Virus record (IMG/VR): IMGVR_UViG_3300031841_000603
Span: 1-22,620 of that record
Length of the DNA: 22,620 nt
Source: a virus
Strand: one strand, 5' to 3'
The notes beneath the pieces were generated by a model that saw only the letters and a program-made list of their open reading frames with translations, was not told the origin of the DNA and did no database searches. The position numbers were made by a program, and so were the translations under genes. Shown here one piece after another: positions 9,782-17,814 of this stretch (positions are counted from its first letter, which is position 1; each line of letters begins with the position of its first letter).

Positions 9782-10231
9782 TCACGCTAATTGTCCATAG
9801 CGATATATACCGCTTGAGATCGTTCCTAGTGCTTGCACATAAGATGTTTGCACCGCTGTTTTACCAGCTTGCTCATAGATGCCAGCTTGCATTCCAGACT
9901 GCGCAATCGCAGATGTTGCATTATCTGCCGCAATGTTTGACTCAGTAATCCCATCGCCTAAAGATGCAGTCATAATAGTTCGAGCAGAACCGGAGGTTGG
10001 ATCAACATTACCCGCCGCAGCTCTCGCAACGATTGCCGCTAGGGTTTCGTTAAGATTGCCCAGGATCTCTGCACCCTTTTGCTTGTATGCAATCGCCTCA
10101 GAGCGGCCCCTAAGCTTTTCTAGCTCCGCTTGTTGCCTGTATTGCTCTTGTTGCGCTCTACCTGCTTGTATCTGGCCAAATGCGCTGATTGCGCTTGATG
10201 CTAAGAATAAAGGTGCTGCCGCCGCTGACAT
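9782..10231 (-). CDS. Probable internal virion protein, gp14-like
   Basis: This is a 149-residue alanine- and glutamine-rich protein. It starts with a short hydrophobic segment (APLFLASSAISAFGQ) followed by a helical, charged stretch (QEQYRQQAELEKLRG) and an Ala/Gly/Ser-rich C-terminal half. This arrangement and the position right after tail tubular protein B match the small internal core protein of T7-like phages, which forms the outer-membrane part of the ejection channel. The ATG follows the upstream TAG by two bases, with GGGGA as ribosome site seven bases back. Family recognition is moderate because these proteins diverge quickly. Confidence 0.72.
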   Translation of the reverse strand: MSAAAAPLFLASSAISAFGQIQAGRAQQEQYRQQAELEKLRGRSEAIAYKQKGAEILGNLNETLAAIVARAAAGNVDPTSGSARTIMTASLGDGITESNIAADNATSAIAQSGMQAGIYEQAGKTAVQTSYVQALGTISSGIYRYGQLA

Positions 10232-10233
10232 AT

Positions 10234-12807
10234 CTAATTCCCCACGCTAAGTTTATATTCCAGGCCCAAGACCGTCATGGGGAGCGGAACATTTTGTGTA
10301 ATCGTAATCTGTCCGGTTTTCGTATAGCCAAGCATACCATGCGTCGTTTTTACGCCAGTAAATGGTTGAATTGCTGAATCCAAGACACTTTCGCCAAAGT
10401 TTCTGAATGAAACTTGCTTGTTGTTGATAACAAGATCTTTTGTGTCATTGACGAATGCATCAACCTGAACAATGCGCTTTTGAACGCCCTGGACAGTTCC
10501 AGTGTTTAATCTAGGCTCGACTGGCATTGTCCTTGCCCGGACAGTGTAATCCAAACCCAATACATATGATGTTGTTGAATCTGTAGGCAAATCCATGCGG
10601 CCAGTATGATCCGCAACCGTATCATCATCGATAATACCATCACGAATGTATTTAACAGCTCGATCACGCAAGCCTGACTCAGTAACCGTACCAGATGTTG
10701 ATGTTCCTGTTACGGCACGATCTAAGGTTATATCTGGGTTGAACTTTTGAATATGGTACTCGTGCTTGATATAATCGCTTACCCAAGTTTCCCCTGCCGC
10801 ATAAGCTACCCAGAAAGCCTTTTGAAACTCAAGTATCCGGTTATAAATGTAAACAACATCATTGGTTATAGTAATATTAATAATACTAGAAAAAATTTGT
10901 ATTTGGGTAACTACGCCACTTCCATCAAAAGTTACAACCAAACTACCCGCGCCATAAGATTCCCAGAATGCAGCATCTAAAGAGCCTACCACTTGATTTC
11001 TGCCAAGATCAGCTCTTGGATATGAACCGCCACCAGTATCAACTTGTTCAAGCAGCCAAGCATATACACCACCATCACTTGCATCTTTGACGCCATCAGC
11101 AATATCTTTGATAGCTTTAGCAAGTCCGTCTGTAGTATTCCAATCAATGATAGGTGCTTTGACAGCGGCATAAACCTCCGTGTTTTCTACCGCTACCGCA
11201 ATGAAGTCCCCGTCCGTTGTGAACTTGCTAGGAGATATTACGTTCTGCCCCACCAAAATCGAATAACAGGTCATAGACCCATCATCACCATTTACAACAA
11301 AAACCTTATCGGCCTCGTCTGTTGACGTTGATCGACGTGCTGCAAGATCTATCGGGTTTTTAATTAGGTGGGATGATAGAACAGAAAGCTGTTGGATCTG
11401 ATATGCTCTTGTGTTTGACCCAAACTGAAACGCATTAAGTGATTTACCCTGGCGTTGAACAAAGATCGAAGCACCATTTAAATCCTCAACAGGAACACCT
11501 GGTTTTGATCCTTGGCGCGTTTGTGGCCGTACAAGGAAGGTGGAAGGCGTTACCGGGCTATCCTCTGACTGTATAACCACGAACTCCCCACCAGTAGTGA
11601 AGATCCGCAAGTCAGCCGATGCAACGATGTTTACAATGCTATTGAGCTGATTGGTGTTGATCGTGGCCTCTACGCCCTCATCATCCAATCCGGTGCCTGG
11701 ATCAAAGTTAAAGTAATCTATAACTCGAGATCCCCAGACTGTGTTGGGCCGGGACTTAGATCCGCCAAAGTATAAGCGACCCTCATGGAAAGTTGCTGAT
11801 CGAGGCCACCCCCTGGTGCTAGACCAAACATCCTCATAGCCATGTTCGCTTTCCCATTCCCCAGCGACAACAGGATTGGCATCGAAGAAAGGAACCTCCA
11901 CAACCGCCTTCATAACTGTGGCACTCGAAAACTCAACGTATCTTGCCCGACCAAAAGTGCTTGTGACCTGGGCATATTCACCCACTGCCGATTCTGCAAA
12001 GGCTTCTACCTTGTATCCGGTTGTATTGTCTGGCTGTGTATCCCAGGCTGGGTAAACCGTTAGTACCTTCGTTGACGCCACATAATCCTCAACATGGCGC
12101 GTTTGGCCTGATCCAGTGCCGGATGTTAAGGTAATGAACATCCCATTGGGATCATCATCAGATGTGTAGCTTGTCGCTGCTTTGAGGGTAATTGTATCCG
12201 CTCCGCCAGCTTGGGCAGTGCCAGTGTCCGTTGTAACGGCAGATGCAGTAATCGTAATGTTACCATCAACAGCGCTGGGCGTGATTGTAAAGTTTGGTTG
12301 GTGCGTATCAAACGCATAGGCATATTGTGGCAAGTTGGTCAGCGGTAAGTTTTCCAGGGTCCAGCTTGTATCGCTATTGCGCACCAAGCGTTTTGTTTGC
12401 AGATCCTCATGGCAAAGAATAAGCGTATCAACGGCCTGTGTATATTCTAACTCATCGAGCATGGCCGCAGTGATATCTGTAGCGGTAATGTAATCGTTTC
12501 CAGATCCATTTATGTTTGTCTGTAGCGTTCCGCCCTTGAACACATAGATACGACCATTCACAAAGACCAAAAGGTAACTATCAGTAACGCTAAACTCAAA
12601 CGGGATAAGCTTTACCTCTGTAAAGGTTTCTCCCAGGTTATAGATAAATTCTAGGCCATCCCTACGCTTTAGGCCACCTTGTGGCTGCACAATGACATTC
12701 AGTGCCTCCTCGAGGGCGTTCTGATACTGATCGAGATCTGTACGCGCTCTAAGTAGTGGGTCCAGTTCACCAACTGAGAAGTTTGTTTGAAACTGTGTAA
12801 CGCGCAT
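10234..12807 (-). CDS. Tail tubular protein B (nozzle), gp12-like, with an insertion
   Basis: The 857-residue protein opens with the family signature (FQTNFSVGELDPLLRARTDL, then EALNVIVQPQGGLKRRDG). It goes on with the expected beta-rich body, including GWPRSATFHEGRLYFGGS and an RTRQGS-like loop region around 420-445. This is the nozzle at the tip of the short tail. Between the strand ending EVYAAVKAP (about residue 549) and YHIQKFNPDITLDRAV (from about 683), family members normally continue directly. Here roughly 130 extra residues are present. The start is immediately adjacent to the TAA of tail tubular protein A, so translation of the two is probably coupled. Confidence 0.92.
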   Translation of the reverse strand: MRVTQFQTNFSVGELDPLLRARTDLDQYQNALEEALNVIVQPQGGLKRRDGLEFIYNLGETFTEVKLIPFEFSVTDSYLLVFVNGRIYVFKGGTLQTNINGSGNDYITATDITAAMLDELEYTQAVDTLILCHEDLQTKRLVRNSDTSWTLENLPLTNLPQYAYAFDTHQPNFTITPSAVDGNITITASAVTTDTGTAQAGGADTITLKAATSYTSDDDPNGMFITLTSGTGSGQTRHVEDYVASTKVLTVYPAWDTQPDNTTGYKVEAFAESAVGEYAQVTSTFGRARYVEFSSATVMKAVVEVPFFDANPVVAGEWESEHGYEDVWSSTRGWPRSATFHEGRLYFGGSKSRPNTVWGSRVIDYFNFDPGTGLDDEGVEATINTNQLNSIVNIVASADLRIFTTGGEFVVIQSEDSPVTPSTFLVRPQTRQGSKPGVPVEDLNGASIFVQRQGKSLNAFQFGSNTRAYQIQQLSVLSSHLIKNPIDLAARRSTSTDEADKVFVVNGDDGSMTCYSILVGQNVISPSKFTTDGDFIAVAVENTEVYAAVKAPIIDWNTTDGLAKAIKDIADGVKDASDGGVYAWLLEQVDTGGGSYPRADLGRNQVVGSLDAAFWESYGAGSLVVTFDGSGVVTQIQIFSSIINITITNDVVYIYNRILEFQKAFWVAYAAGETWVSDYIKHEYHIQKFNPDITLDRAVTGTSTSGTVTESGLRDRAVKYIRDGIIDDDTVADHTGRMDLPTDSTTSYVLGLDYTVRARTMPVEPRLNTGTVQGVQKRIVQVDAFVNDTKDLVINNKQVSFRNFGESVLDSAIQPFTGVKTTHGMLGYTKTGQITITQNVPLPMTVLGLEYKLSVGN

Positions 12808-13425
12808 TTAGCTTCTCACTTCAACTAGCGAATAATCCTCAACGATCTGTGTTGCCTGGCCACGGCCATCGATGTTCATTGCCTTTCGCATTTCACCGCC
12901 GCGTCCGTTTTCACCGGGGTTTCCGTATGCTTTTGCATAGAAATATTCTGCCTTAGATCCTTGGTCTGTTATGACAATCGCCAATTCAGATGCCAGGGCA
13001 AACTTTAGTAGCTGCACAAAATAAGGCGGCATTTTGCTTTCTGTTACCGTTTGTTGATAGTCGATATAAACGGTTTCCATGTTGGTATAGAGCTGATCGC
13101 CATATATCTCCCAGCCATAGCGCCGGGGGCGTTCAGTAGTCCCGCTTGTTTCAAAGACAGCTAGAACACCGGAAAGCATATCTCCGGGAAGCTGATAGGC
13201 ATATTGCCATTCATTTGTCGGGGCAGTGGATAGCCGGGATATCTGCGTCTTGGTAATTGACCAGGACCAAATATAAGAACTTAGGACCGAATCCCTGATA
13301 TCTGGATAAAGTCGATCACACACCAGGGCGGCGTCAGTGCCTTCCGTAAAAGACGAAATAGGGGAAGCGCCCAAGAGGACTAAAGCATCCGAACAAATTG
13401 AAACGTCAGTATCACCAGTTGCCAT
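12808..13425 (-). CDS. Tail tubular protein A (adaptor/gatekeeper), gp11-like
   Basis: The product is 205 residues; T7 gp11 is close to 200. The opening matches the family pattern: ICSDALVLLGASPISSF, then a helix ending CDRLYPDIRDSVLSSY with WSWSITK after it. The later WQYAYQLPGDML and GDQLYTN phrases are also typical. The protein forms the ring joining the portal to the tail nozzle. A GGAGGG ribosome site lies five bases before the ATG. It is the first gene after a small hairpin that separates it from the capsid pair. Confidence 0.93.
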   Translation of the reverse strand: MATGDTDVSICSDALVLLGASPISSFTEGTDAALVCDRLYPDIRDSVLSSYIWSWSITKTQISRLSTAPTNEWQYAYQLPGDMLSGVLAVFETSGTTERPRRYGWEIYGDQLYTNMETVYIDYQQTVTESKMPPYFVQLLKFALASELAIVITDQGSKAEYFYAKAYGNPGENGRGGEMRKAMNIDGRGQATQIVEDYSLVEVRS

Positions 13426-13447
13426 TATAACCCTCCAGGTAAGTGTA

Positions 13448-13469
13448 AGGGGCCACCGGAGCAGCCCCT
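13448..13469 (-). terminator. Possible weak terminator after the capsid/decoration genes
   Basis: On the minus strand AGGGGC and GCCCCT form a perfect 6-bp GC-rich stem with a 10-base loop, 8 bases after the stop of the decoration gene. The following bases (TACACTTACC) are not a good U-tract, so termination would be partial at best. Position matches the terminator found behind the capsid gene in T7-like phages. It could instead be an RNA processing or mRNA-stability hairpin. Confidence 0.4.
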
Positions 13470-13476
13470 CGGAGTA

Positions 13477-13755
13477 TTAGTCGCCGTCTGTTGCGGCTAG
13501 TGTTGTCCCGTCAGCAACGTCCACAACTCCACCAGTGTTTGATAGAACTTGTGTCAATGTGCTTACGCGAGTGCCACCAGTAGATGAAACAACGTAGATC
13601 AAGTCACCGATTGCCAGAGTGTCTGACATATCATTGAAGTAACCTTCAGTGTTCACTGTCGCAATAGTGTCAGCGGTTTGGTATGTATAGATAACAGGGG
13701 CATTGCCTTTTTTGCCTGGACCCCCATCACCAAAACCTGTTTTATCAAAAGCCAT
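13477..13755 (-). CDS. Small probable head decoration protein
   Basis: This is a 92-residue, acidic, beta-rich protein with a glycine-rich N-terminus (MAFDKTGFGDGGPGKKG), then VIYTYQTADTIATVNTEGYF and GDLIYVVSSTGGT. Proteins of this pattern are common directly after the capsid gene in podoviruses and siphoviruses and are usually considered decoration or head-fibre components. The ribosome site AAGGAG overlaps the capsid gene's TAA, so the two should be produced together in high amounts. The decoration role is inferred from position, size and composition; the family resemblance is from memory. Confidence 0.6.
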   Translation of the reverse strand: MAFDKTGFGDGGPGKKGNAPVIYTYQTADTIATVNTEGYFNDMSDTLAIGDLIYVVSSTGGTRVSTLTQVLSNTGGVVDVADGTTLAATDGD

Positions 13756-13767
13756 TGTTCAGTCTCC

Positions 13768-14601
13768 TTATTCAGTACATGAGATCTTGACGATGCCTTC
13801 GTCGTCAATCGCAACCGCACCCGCTGAGAACATTGAACTTACTAGGAACGATGTTTTCTCTGGGATGTAGTTTACTTCTGACTTCTGAGACATTGACTCA
13901 GCATAACCCATTGAATCCTGGTGCCATGCAAAGCAAGAACGTGTAGATGGTTTTGGAACACCACCTTCGTCACGATCACCCATTGTGATGATGTTGAAGC
14001 CCATGAACGTGTTGATCTCGCCACGAACAAGCGCTTTTACTGTAGCGAAATCAGAAGATGTTGTTTCTGTTTCACCTAGTAGAGCGTCAAGCTGTGATGA
14101 GTGCATCAACAGGTGACGGCCTTCCGCTGGTACGTTTTTCTCGTTCAACGCTTTTGCGGCCGCACGAAGCTTGTCGATGTTCATGTTTGACGCCGCGCCA
14201 CCAACAGATGTTGCCACTGTGGATGGTGAAGATGCAGCGTTTAGAGCGTCGATGCAGATCTGGTCCATACGACGAGCGATTGACTTAGATACAACCTGAA
14301 CCAGCTCACGGCGCTCATCAAAGTTCACATGTGATTGGTGGAAGATATCTGAGTATTCAGCCGCAATATAGTCTGTCATTGTCGCTGTTACTTGTGAATA
14401 AGTCACGTTCAACGGTGTAACGTCTGTTTGTGGAACGCGAACTGTGGCAACACCTTTACCGATTTTCGGGAATTTTACAGTGTTACCTTGGACACCTGAG
14501 CGTGTACGCATGGTGCCGCGAAGTAGGGCTTCGCCCTGATATGCCTGTTTAACTTCTTCATCAAAGAGAGTTACAAAGGCGTTAGTAATACTCTGCGCCA
14601 T
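13768..14601 (-). CDS. Major capsid protein
   Basis: The 277-residue product follows the scaffold gene and has the strongest ribosome site in the window. Recognisable stretches are MAQSITNAFVTLFDEEVKQAYQ, a segment of the form TVKFPKIGKGVATVR, SQVTATMTDYIAAEYSDIFHQ, the helix RRELVQVVSKSIARRMDQ, and a late GFNIITMGDR. These fit the short phage capsid family with the HK97-type fold. It forms the icosahedral shell after scaffold-guided assembly. No N-terminal propeptide or fused protease is evident, consistent with a T7-like uncleaved capsid. Confidence 0.92.
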   Translation of the reverse strand: MAQSITNAFVTLFDEEVKQAYQGEALLRGTMRTRSGVQGNTVKFPKIGKGVATVRVPQTDVTPLNVTYSQVTATMTDYIAAEYSDIFHQSHVNFDERRELVQVVSKSIARRMDQICIDALNAASSPSTVATSVGGAASNMNIDKLRAAAKALNEKNVPAEGRHLLMHSSQLDALLGETETTSSDFATVKALVRGEINTFMGFNIITMGDRDEGGVPKPSTRSCFAWHQDSMGYAESMSQKSEVNYIPEKTSFLVSSMFSAGAVAIDDEGIVKISCTE

Positions 14602-14609
14602 AGCAGAAG

Positions 14610-14615
14610 CCTCCT
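14610..14615 (-). promoter_or_regulatory. Strong ribosome binding site of the major capsid gene
   Basis: A perfect AGGAGG lies eight bases before the capsid ATG. It is the best Shine-Dalgarno match in the window and fits the need for hundreds of capsid copies. The bases just upstream (TAATGGAAACTCTATAGGAG) also look somewhat like a T7-type or sigma70 promoter end; that part is weak and is treated as a finding. Confidence 0.75.
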
Positions 14616-14660
14616 ATAGAGTTTCCATTAAAACGCTTACTGTTAGCCGATGTATCTCGG

Positions 14661-14776
14661 GCAGTCGCTTGCGCGAAAGTGGCCGCGCCAACCAGTGGTT
14701 TACCACATCAACGGGCCGCGCAGCGGTTAGCCGTTACACCACATATACACGCAAGTCTGCCATATTGCAACAATAT
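14661..14776 (-). other. Structured intergenic region (candidate RNA element)
   Basis: This occupies most of the 175-base gap between scaffold and capsid. Plus-strand coordinates of complementary arms: 14661-14664 with 14757-14760; 14668-14673 with 14750-14755; 14679-14682 with 14739-14742; 14695-14699 with 14702-14706; 14710-14714 with 14731-14735, itself enclosing 14716-14719 with 14723-14726. A separate perfect 6-bp hairpin, ATATTG and CAATAT, at 14762-14776 follows the scaffold stop directly. Nested together, the arms give an outer stem enclosing a multi-branch junction. It may be a leader or processing element for capsid mRNA, a stability element, or part of a DNA site. It does not fit a tRNA. 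Confidence 0.5.
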
Positions 14777-15550
14777 CTAGCTGTTGGCCGCTGCCCATTG
14801 TTGTTCAATCTTTGTGCGCCATACCGGATCACTCTGCCATCGAGGGTCTGCAATAGCCTGGCGAAGATCTTGGACATTCATTTCTGGCGTTGCAACAACG
14901 GGTTCTGTCGGTATGCCTTCGTTAGTATATCCTTGGATAAACTTGACCATCGCATTGATGCTATCGGCATTATTTAGACCAATCGCTAGTGCTTCACGCT
15001 CCGCCTGGTTAAGAGGCGCTTTCTTGATATGGTTTTCAAGATAGGTGATCTTTTCTTGCGCTCTTGCCCCCAGCTTTTGCATTTCTTGCTGTTGGTCATA
15101 CTGCATGGCTTGCTCTTGATCCCCGGTCATTTCCAGAATGTTGCCAGCCAATTCCTCAAACGCCTGTTGAGATATGCCATATTTCTGCGCCCAGTCCTGA
15201 TACGCCTGGACAGTCGGATCTTCCAGATCGAGACCTCGATCAACCAAATCCTCCATGTTGTAGCCATCTTCCGGAGCTTTATGCTTCCCGGCTTTGAAGG
15301 CTTTTTCCAATTCGGCATAGCTTTTTGCAAGTTTTTCGACATCGGGTCCATCCTCATCCCAAAATTTCTGTGGATAATAATCAGGCCGCTCTAACGGCTC
15401 ATCATCATCAACATCATTAAAGGATGCATCCTCTTGTGGCTCGTGGACCGGAATAGGTGCTTCTTGTGTTGGCGCTTCTTGTTCTTGCTGAAAGTTTACA
15501 AGCCCTTCCTGGGGCGCTTCCGCTTCTGCTACTTGTGTCTCATCAGACAT
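14777..15550 (-). CDS. Scaffolding (capsid assembly) protein
   Basis: The 257-residue protein is strongly acidic and Glu/Gln/Pro-rich over residues 1-60. A short motif like RPDYYPQKFWDEDGPDVEKL follows, then APEDGYNMEDL, and a long helical, Gln-rich central region (around EMTGDQEQAMQYDQQQ). It lies between the portal group and the major capsid gene, the normal place for podovirus scaffolds. It directs assembly of the prohead and leaves before DNA packaging. Its ATG overlaps the end of the upstream gene by eight bases. Confidence 0.88.
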   Translation of the reverse strand: MSDETQVAEAEAPQEGLVNFQQEQEAPTQEAPIPVHEPQEDASFNDVDDDEPLERPDYYPQKFWDEDGPDVEKLAKSYAELEKAFKAGKHKAPEDGYNMEDLVDRGLDLEDPTVQAYQDWAQKYGISQQAFEELAGNILEMTGDQEQAMQYDQQQEMQKLGARAQEKITYLENHIKKAPLNQAEREALAIGLNNADSINAMVKFIQGYTNEGIPTEPVVATPEMNVQDLRQAIADPRWQSDPVWRTKIEQQWAAANS

Positions 15551-15800
15551 TGTTTGACCTTTCTACCCTGCGCTCGATCAGGCGAACAAGCTCGGCCATG
15601 CCAGTTCTGACATATCCGTGACTTGCATCCTCACCTGGGAACCAGGATGGTTGTTCGATAGTTATCTGCCGCAAGTGACTTAACACCTTTTGGCCTTCCT
15701 CAGATTTAAAGAGCCGACCATACAATAGATCGATCTCATCCGCCTTTGGCGGTTCAGCGAATGCTGGACTTAAACCTTCCCACCCTTCGACTGAACTCAT
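15543..15800 (-). CDS. Bbp19-like small phage protein
   Basis: The 85-residue protein contains the recognisable pattern FKSEEGQKVLSHLRQ, then PSWFPGEDA, then TGMAELVRLIERRV. It resembles the family named after Bordetella phage BPP-1 protein Bbp19, often found between portal and scaffold genes. Its biochemical role is not known to me; the position suggests a head or head-assembly function. Its ATG overlaps the portal stop by four bases (ATGA), a translational-coupling arrangement. Confidence 0.7.
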   Translation of the reverse strand: MSSVEGWEGLSPAFAEPPKADEIDLLYGRLFKSEEGQKVLSHLRQITIEQPSWFPGEDASHGYVRTGMAELVRLIERRVERSNNV

Positions 15801-17356
15801 TGCATTGCCCCCGCGACTTGCTCATCGCCTGGCAACGCTTGTTGCTGTTCTGCCATCATCTGTTGCTGCATTTGCATCATCATCATTTGCTGTTCTTCCG
15901 CTGTGTTAAGAACGCGCTGATCGATGCCCATTTTTTCAGCAATGAATGCAATGGCCTCTTGCGTATTGATTGCTGTTTGCCCCGCTGGACCCATAGCCTG
16001 GGCGATCTGCATAAAGTTTAGCACCTTGTTTACTTCTTCCATCTTTGGCGCTTCTGCCAATGGAGATACGGGTGTTACCTTGATCTGAACGCCGTTGACC
16101 TTGAGTGGTAGATCGATCAAGCCCTGGCGATCCAGGACAAACAAGATCCGCGCGATCAATGGGTTCATAATCTCTGTCATTAATCGACCAAACGCAGATC
16201 CCAGGTTTGTTGCCAGTTCTGCCTGGCGCTGGGCAATCTCTGTCGCTGATCGAGCCGACATTGTATCTGGCGGCAACGTATCATCCATCATCATCTTTTT
16301 GATGTTGACCCGTAAATCCTGGATTACAATCTGACTTGTATTGAAGTCCCCGGCTCTAGGGAGGGGAGCCAGGGACGCGCCCCCTGGGCCACCATTCCGA
16401 GCGACAGGAATGATTGCTCCTGGCTGTATCTTGATGTTTTGCGGATTCAGTACGCCATCATCCGCAGCAAGGAAAACACCAGAAATCGCCAAGCTTGCGT
16501 TTTTCAACACCAGCTCGAGGGTCTTATTCAGCGTCTTAATATCAGCGATAGCGTCTACTAATGGCCCACGGCCATAAACTTCCCCGGCTGTTTTGCTGTA
16601 TCGCGCAACAATGAATGGGCTTGACTCCATTTCACGATAGACAAGCTCCTGTGCCTTTGCTGGCCAGATTACATGATAGTGATATCGACCCGTTTCCTGA
16701 TCAAAAATAATTGCATCGAATAGATCCAGCTCCTCACTTGGGCGGCGGATCATTGCATCCTCAAGCTCTGGTGTCATTTGAATGTCTGGGAACTCGCGCT
16801 GTATCGCTTCTGCCTTAATGCGTAACTTGCGATAGACGTTATCGATAGTGCCGTTTGCACCTTCCTCGATTGCAACCAGGTATTGCGGGACCGCTGTAAA
16901 GCGAACGGGTGTAACCTCGTCACCAGGCATTACCATCATCACGGCTGTACCTACGCAGAGATCGAGCAGAAACTCACCCATTGCCAGGTCAAAGCTTGTC
17001 TGACGTAGCTGATCGAACATGATATCAACGTATGCGTCCAGGATCTCTTGCGCTCGAGGGCGCTCCTGAACCGGGATAGCCATACCAGGCTCTAGCTTGC
17101 ACCAGTGACGGTTAGGCGGGAATAGTCCGGCTTGCATCCGGTTTGCAAAGCGCTTGGTTGAGGACATCGCTGTAGAGTCAAAGACGCGCTGCATCTTGCT
17201 CTTGCCGGGGGTTTTGCCTTCCCAATATCCGCCATAAAGATTGCGCTGTGGTAGGGCATATTCGTAACAATCTTCATAGATTGTGCGCCATTCGTCTTTT
17301 CGCGCTTGTGCCTTAGCTTCGCGCTGCATCACTTCTTTTACGTTTAGCTTAGGCAT
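15797..17356 (-). CDS. Portal (head-to-tail connector) protein
   Basis: This 519-residue protein is close to T7 gp8 in length. The N-terminal region shows typical portal phrases: EDCYEYALPQRNLY, the motif RVFDSTAMSSTKRFANRMQ and GLFPPNRHWCKLEPG, all within residues 28-91. The middle holds the expected SPFIVARYSKTAGEVYGRGP stretch. The C-terminal end (about 484-519) is unusually rich in Met and Gln (EEQQMMMMQMQQQMM). The protein forms the dodecameric ring through which the terminase pumps DNA and to which tail tubular protein A attaches. It overlaps the upstream small gene by eight bases. Confidence 0.95.
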   Translation of the reverse strand: MPKLNVKEVMQREAKAQARKDEWRTIYEDCYEYALPQRNLYGGYWEGKTPGKSKMQRVFDSTAMSSTKRFANRMQAGLFPPNRHWCKLEPGMAIPVQERPRAQEILDAYVDIMFDQLRQTSFDLAMGEFLLDLCVGTAVMMVMPGDEVTPVRFTAVPQYLVAIEEGANGTIDNVYRKLRIKAEAIQREFPDIQMTPELEDAMIRRPSEELDLFDAIIFDQETGRYHYHVIWPAKAQELVYREMESSPFIVARYSKTAGEVYGRGPLVDAIADIKTLNKTLELVLKNASLAISGVFLAADDGVLNPQNIKIQPGAIIPVARNGGPGGASLAPLPRAGDFNTSQIVIQDLRVNIKKMMMDDTLPPDTMSARSATEIAQRQAELATNLGSAFGRLMTEIMNPLIARILFVLDRQGLIDLPLKVNGVQIKVTPVSPLAEAPKMEEVNKVLNFMQIAQAMGPAGQTAINTQEAIAFIAEKMGIDQRVLNTAEEQQMMMMQMQQQMMAEQQQALPGDEQVAGAMQ

Positions 17357-17633
17357 TCTGATTCCTCTTACTTATGGCAGCGGCTTTCTTTCGTGCATCC
17401 GCTTTTGACGAAGCACCCCAGGCACGGAGGGATAGTAGCAGCCGGGTGGGATTTCCCTGACTATCACGCTCCGGCCCAGGGTTCCCCGCCATCCGAGCCA
17501 GGAAGGACGCCCGACGAGGATTGTCGCCTTTCTTCACCGGAGGTTTCAGGTTCGATCCTGTTGTCCGTTTGAAGTAGGCCCGACCAGCGGCGTTTAGACC
17601 GCCTTTAGGATTTTGATGCGCTTTTTTTACCAC
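17349..17633 (-). CDS. Conserved small basic phage protein (DUF6321-like)
   Basis: The product has 94 residues and is very basic. It contains the sequence pattern GGLNAAGRAYF, then TGSNLKPPVKKGDNPRRASF, RMAGNPGPERD and a C-terminal LSLRAWGASSKADARK. I recall this pattern from small proteins frequent in marine phages near the portal gene (a DUF6321-type family). The function is not established. Strong basic character suggests nucleic-acid contact. It overlaps the preceding gene by 29 bases and the portal by 8. Confidence 0.65.
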   Translation of the reverse strand: MVKKAHQNPKGGLNAAGRAYFKRTTGSNLKPPVKKGDNPRRASFLARMAGNPGPERDSQGNPTRLLLSLRAWGASSKADARKKAAAISKRNQNA

Positions 17634-17814
17634 GGGTTGTTGCTTTCTTTTTTGGAGCCGCTTTTTTCTTTGGAGCTTCTCCGCCTTCCCAGGCTTCGTT
17701 TACATCAGGGGTTGATGGATCATCTGCGATAAGCTGACCCTTATCGTTTCTTGCGCGTTTTGGTTCATCCGCTTCCTTGCGATATACGCGGGGATCATCT
17801 TTGATTTTGGTCAT
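17605..17814 (-). CDS. Small lysine-rich hypothetical protein
   Basis: This is a 69-residue, low-complexity, probably disordered protein. An acidic/charged first half (VYRKEADEPKRARNDKGQ) leads to a histone-like, Lys/Ala/Pro-rich tail (APKKKAAPKKKATTRGKK). The start overlaps the stop of the upstream gene by four bases (ATGA). I do not recognise a family. The tail would bind DNA or RNA non-specifically, perhaps helping to condense or package DNA, but that is a guess. Confidence 0.6.
   Translation of the reverse strand: MTKIKDDPRVYRKEADEPKRARNDKGQLIADDPSTPDVNEAWEGGEAPKKKAAPKKKATTRGKKSASKS

Noticed and set aside
14661-14760. tRNA gene in the scaffold-capsid gap (minus strand phrase GTGGTGTAACGGCTAAC looks like a D-arm)
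   Set aside because: The D-stem does not pair when the loop is placed canonically, there is no GTTCRANNC T-loop, and no anticodon stem with a seven-base loop can be placed.
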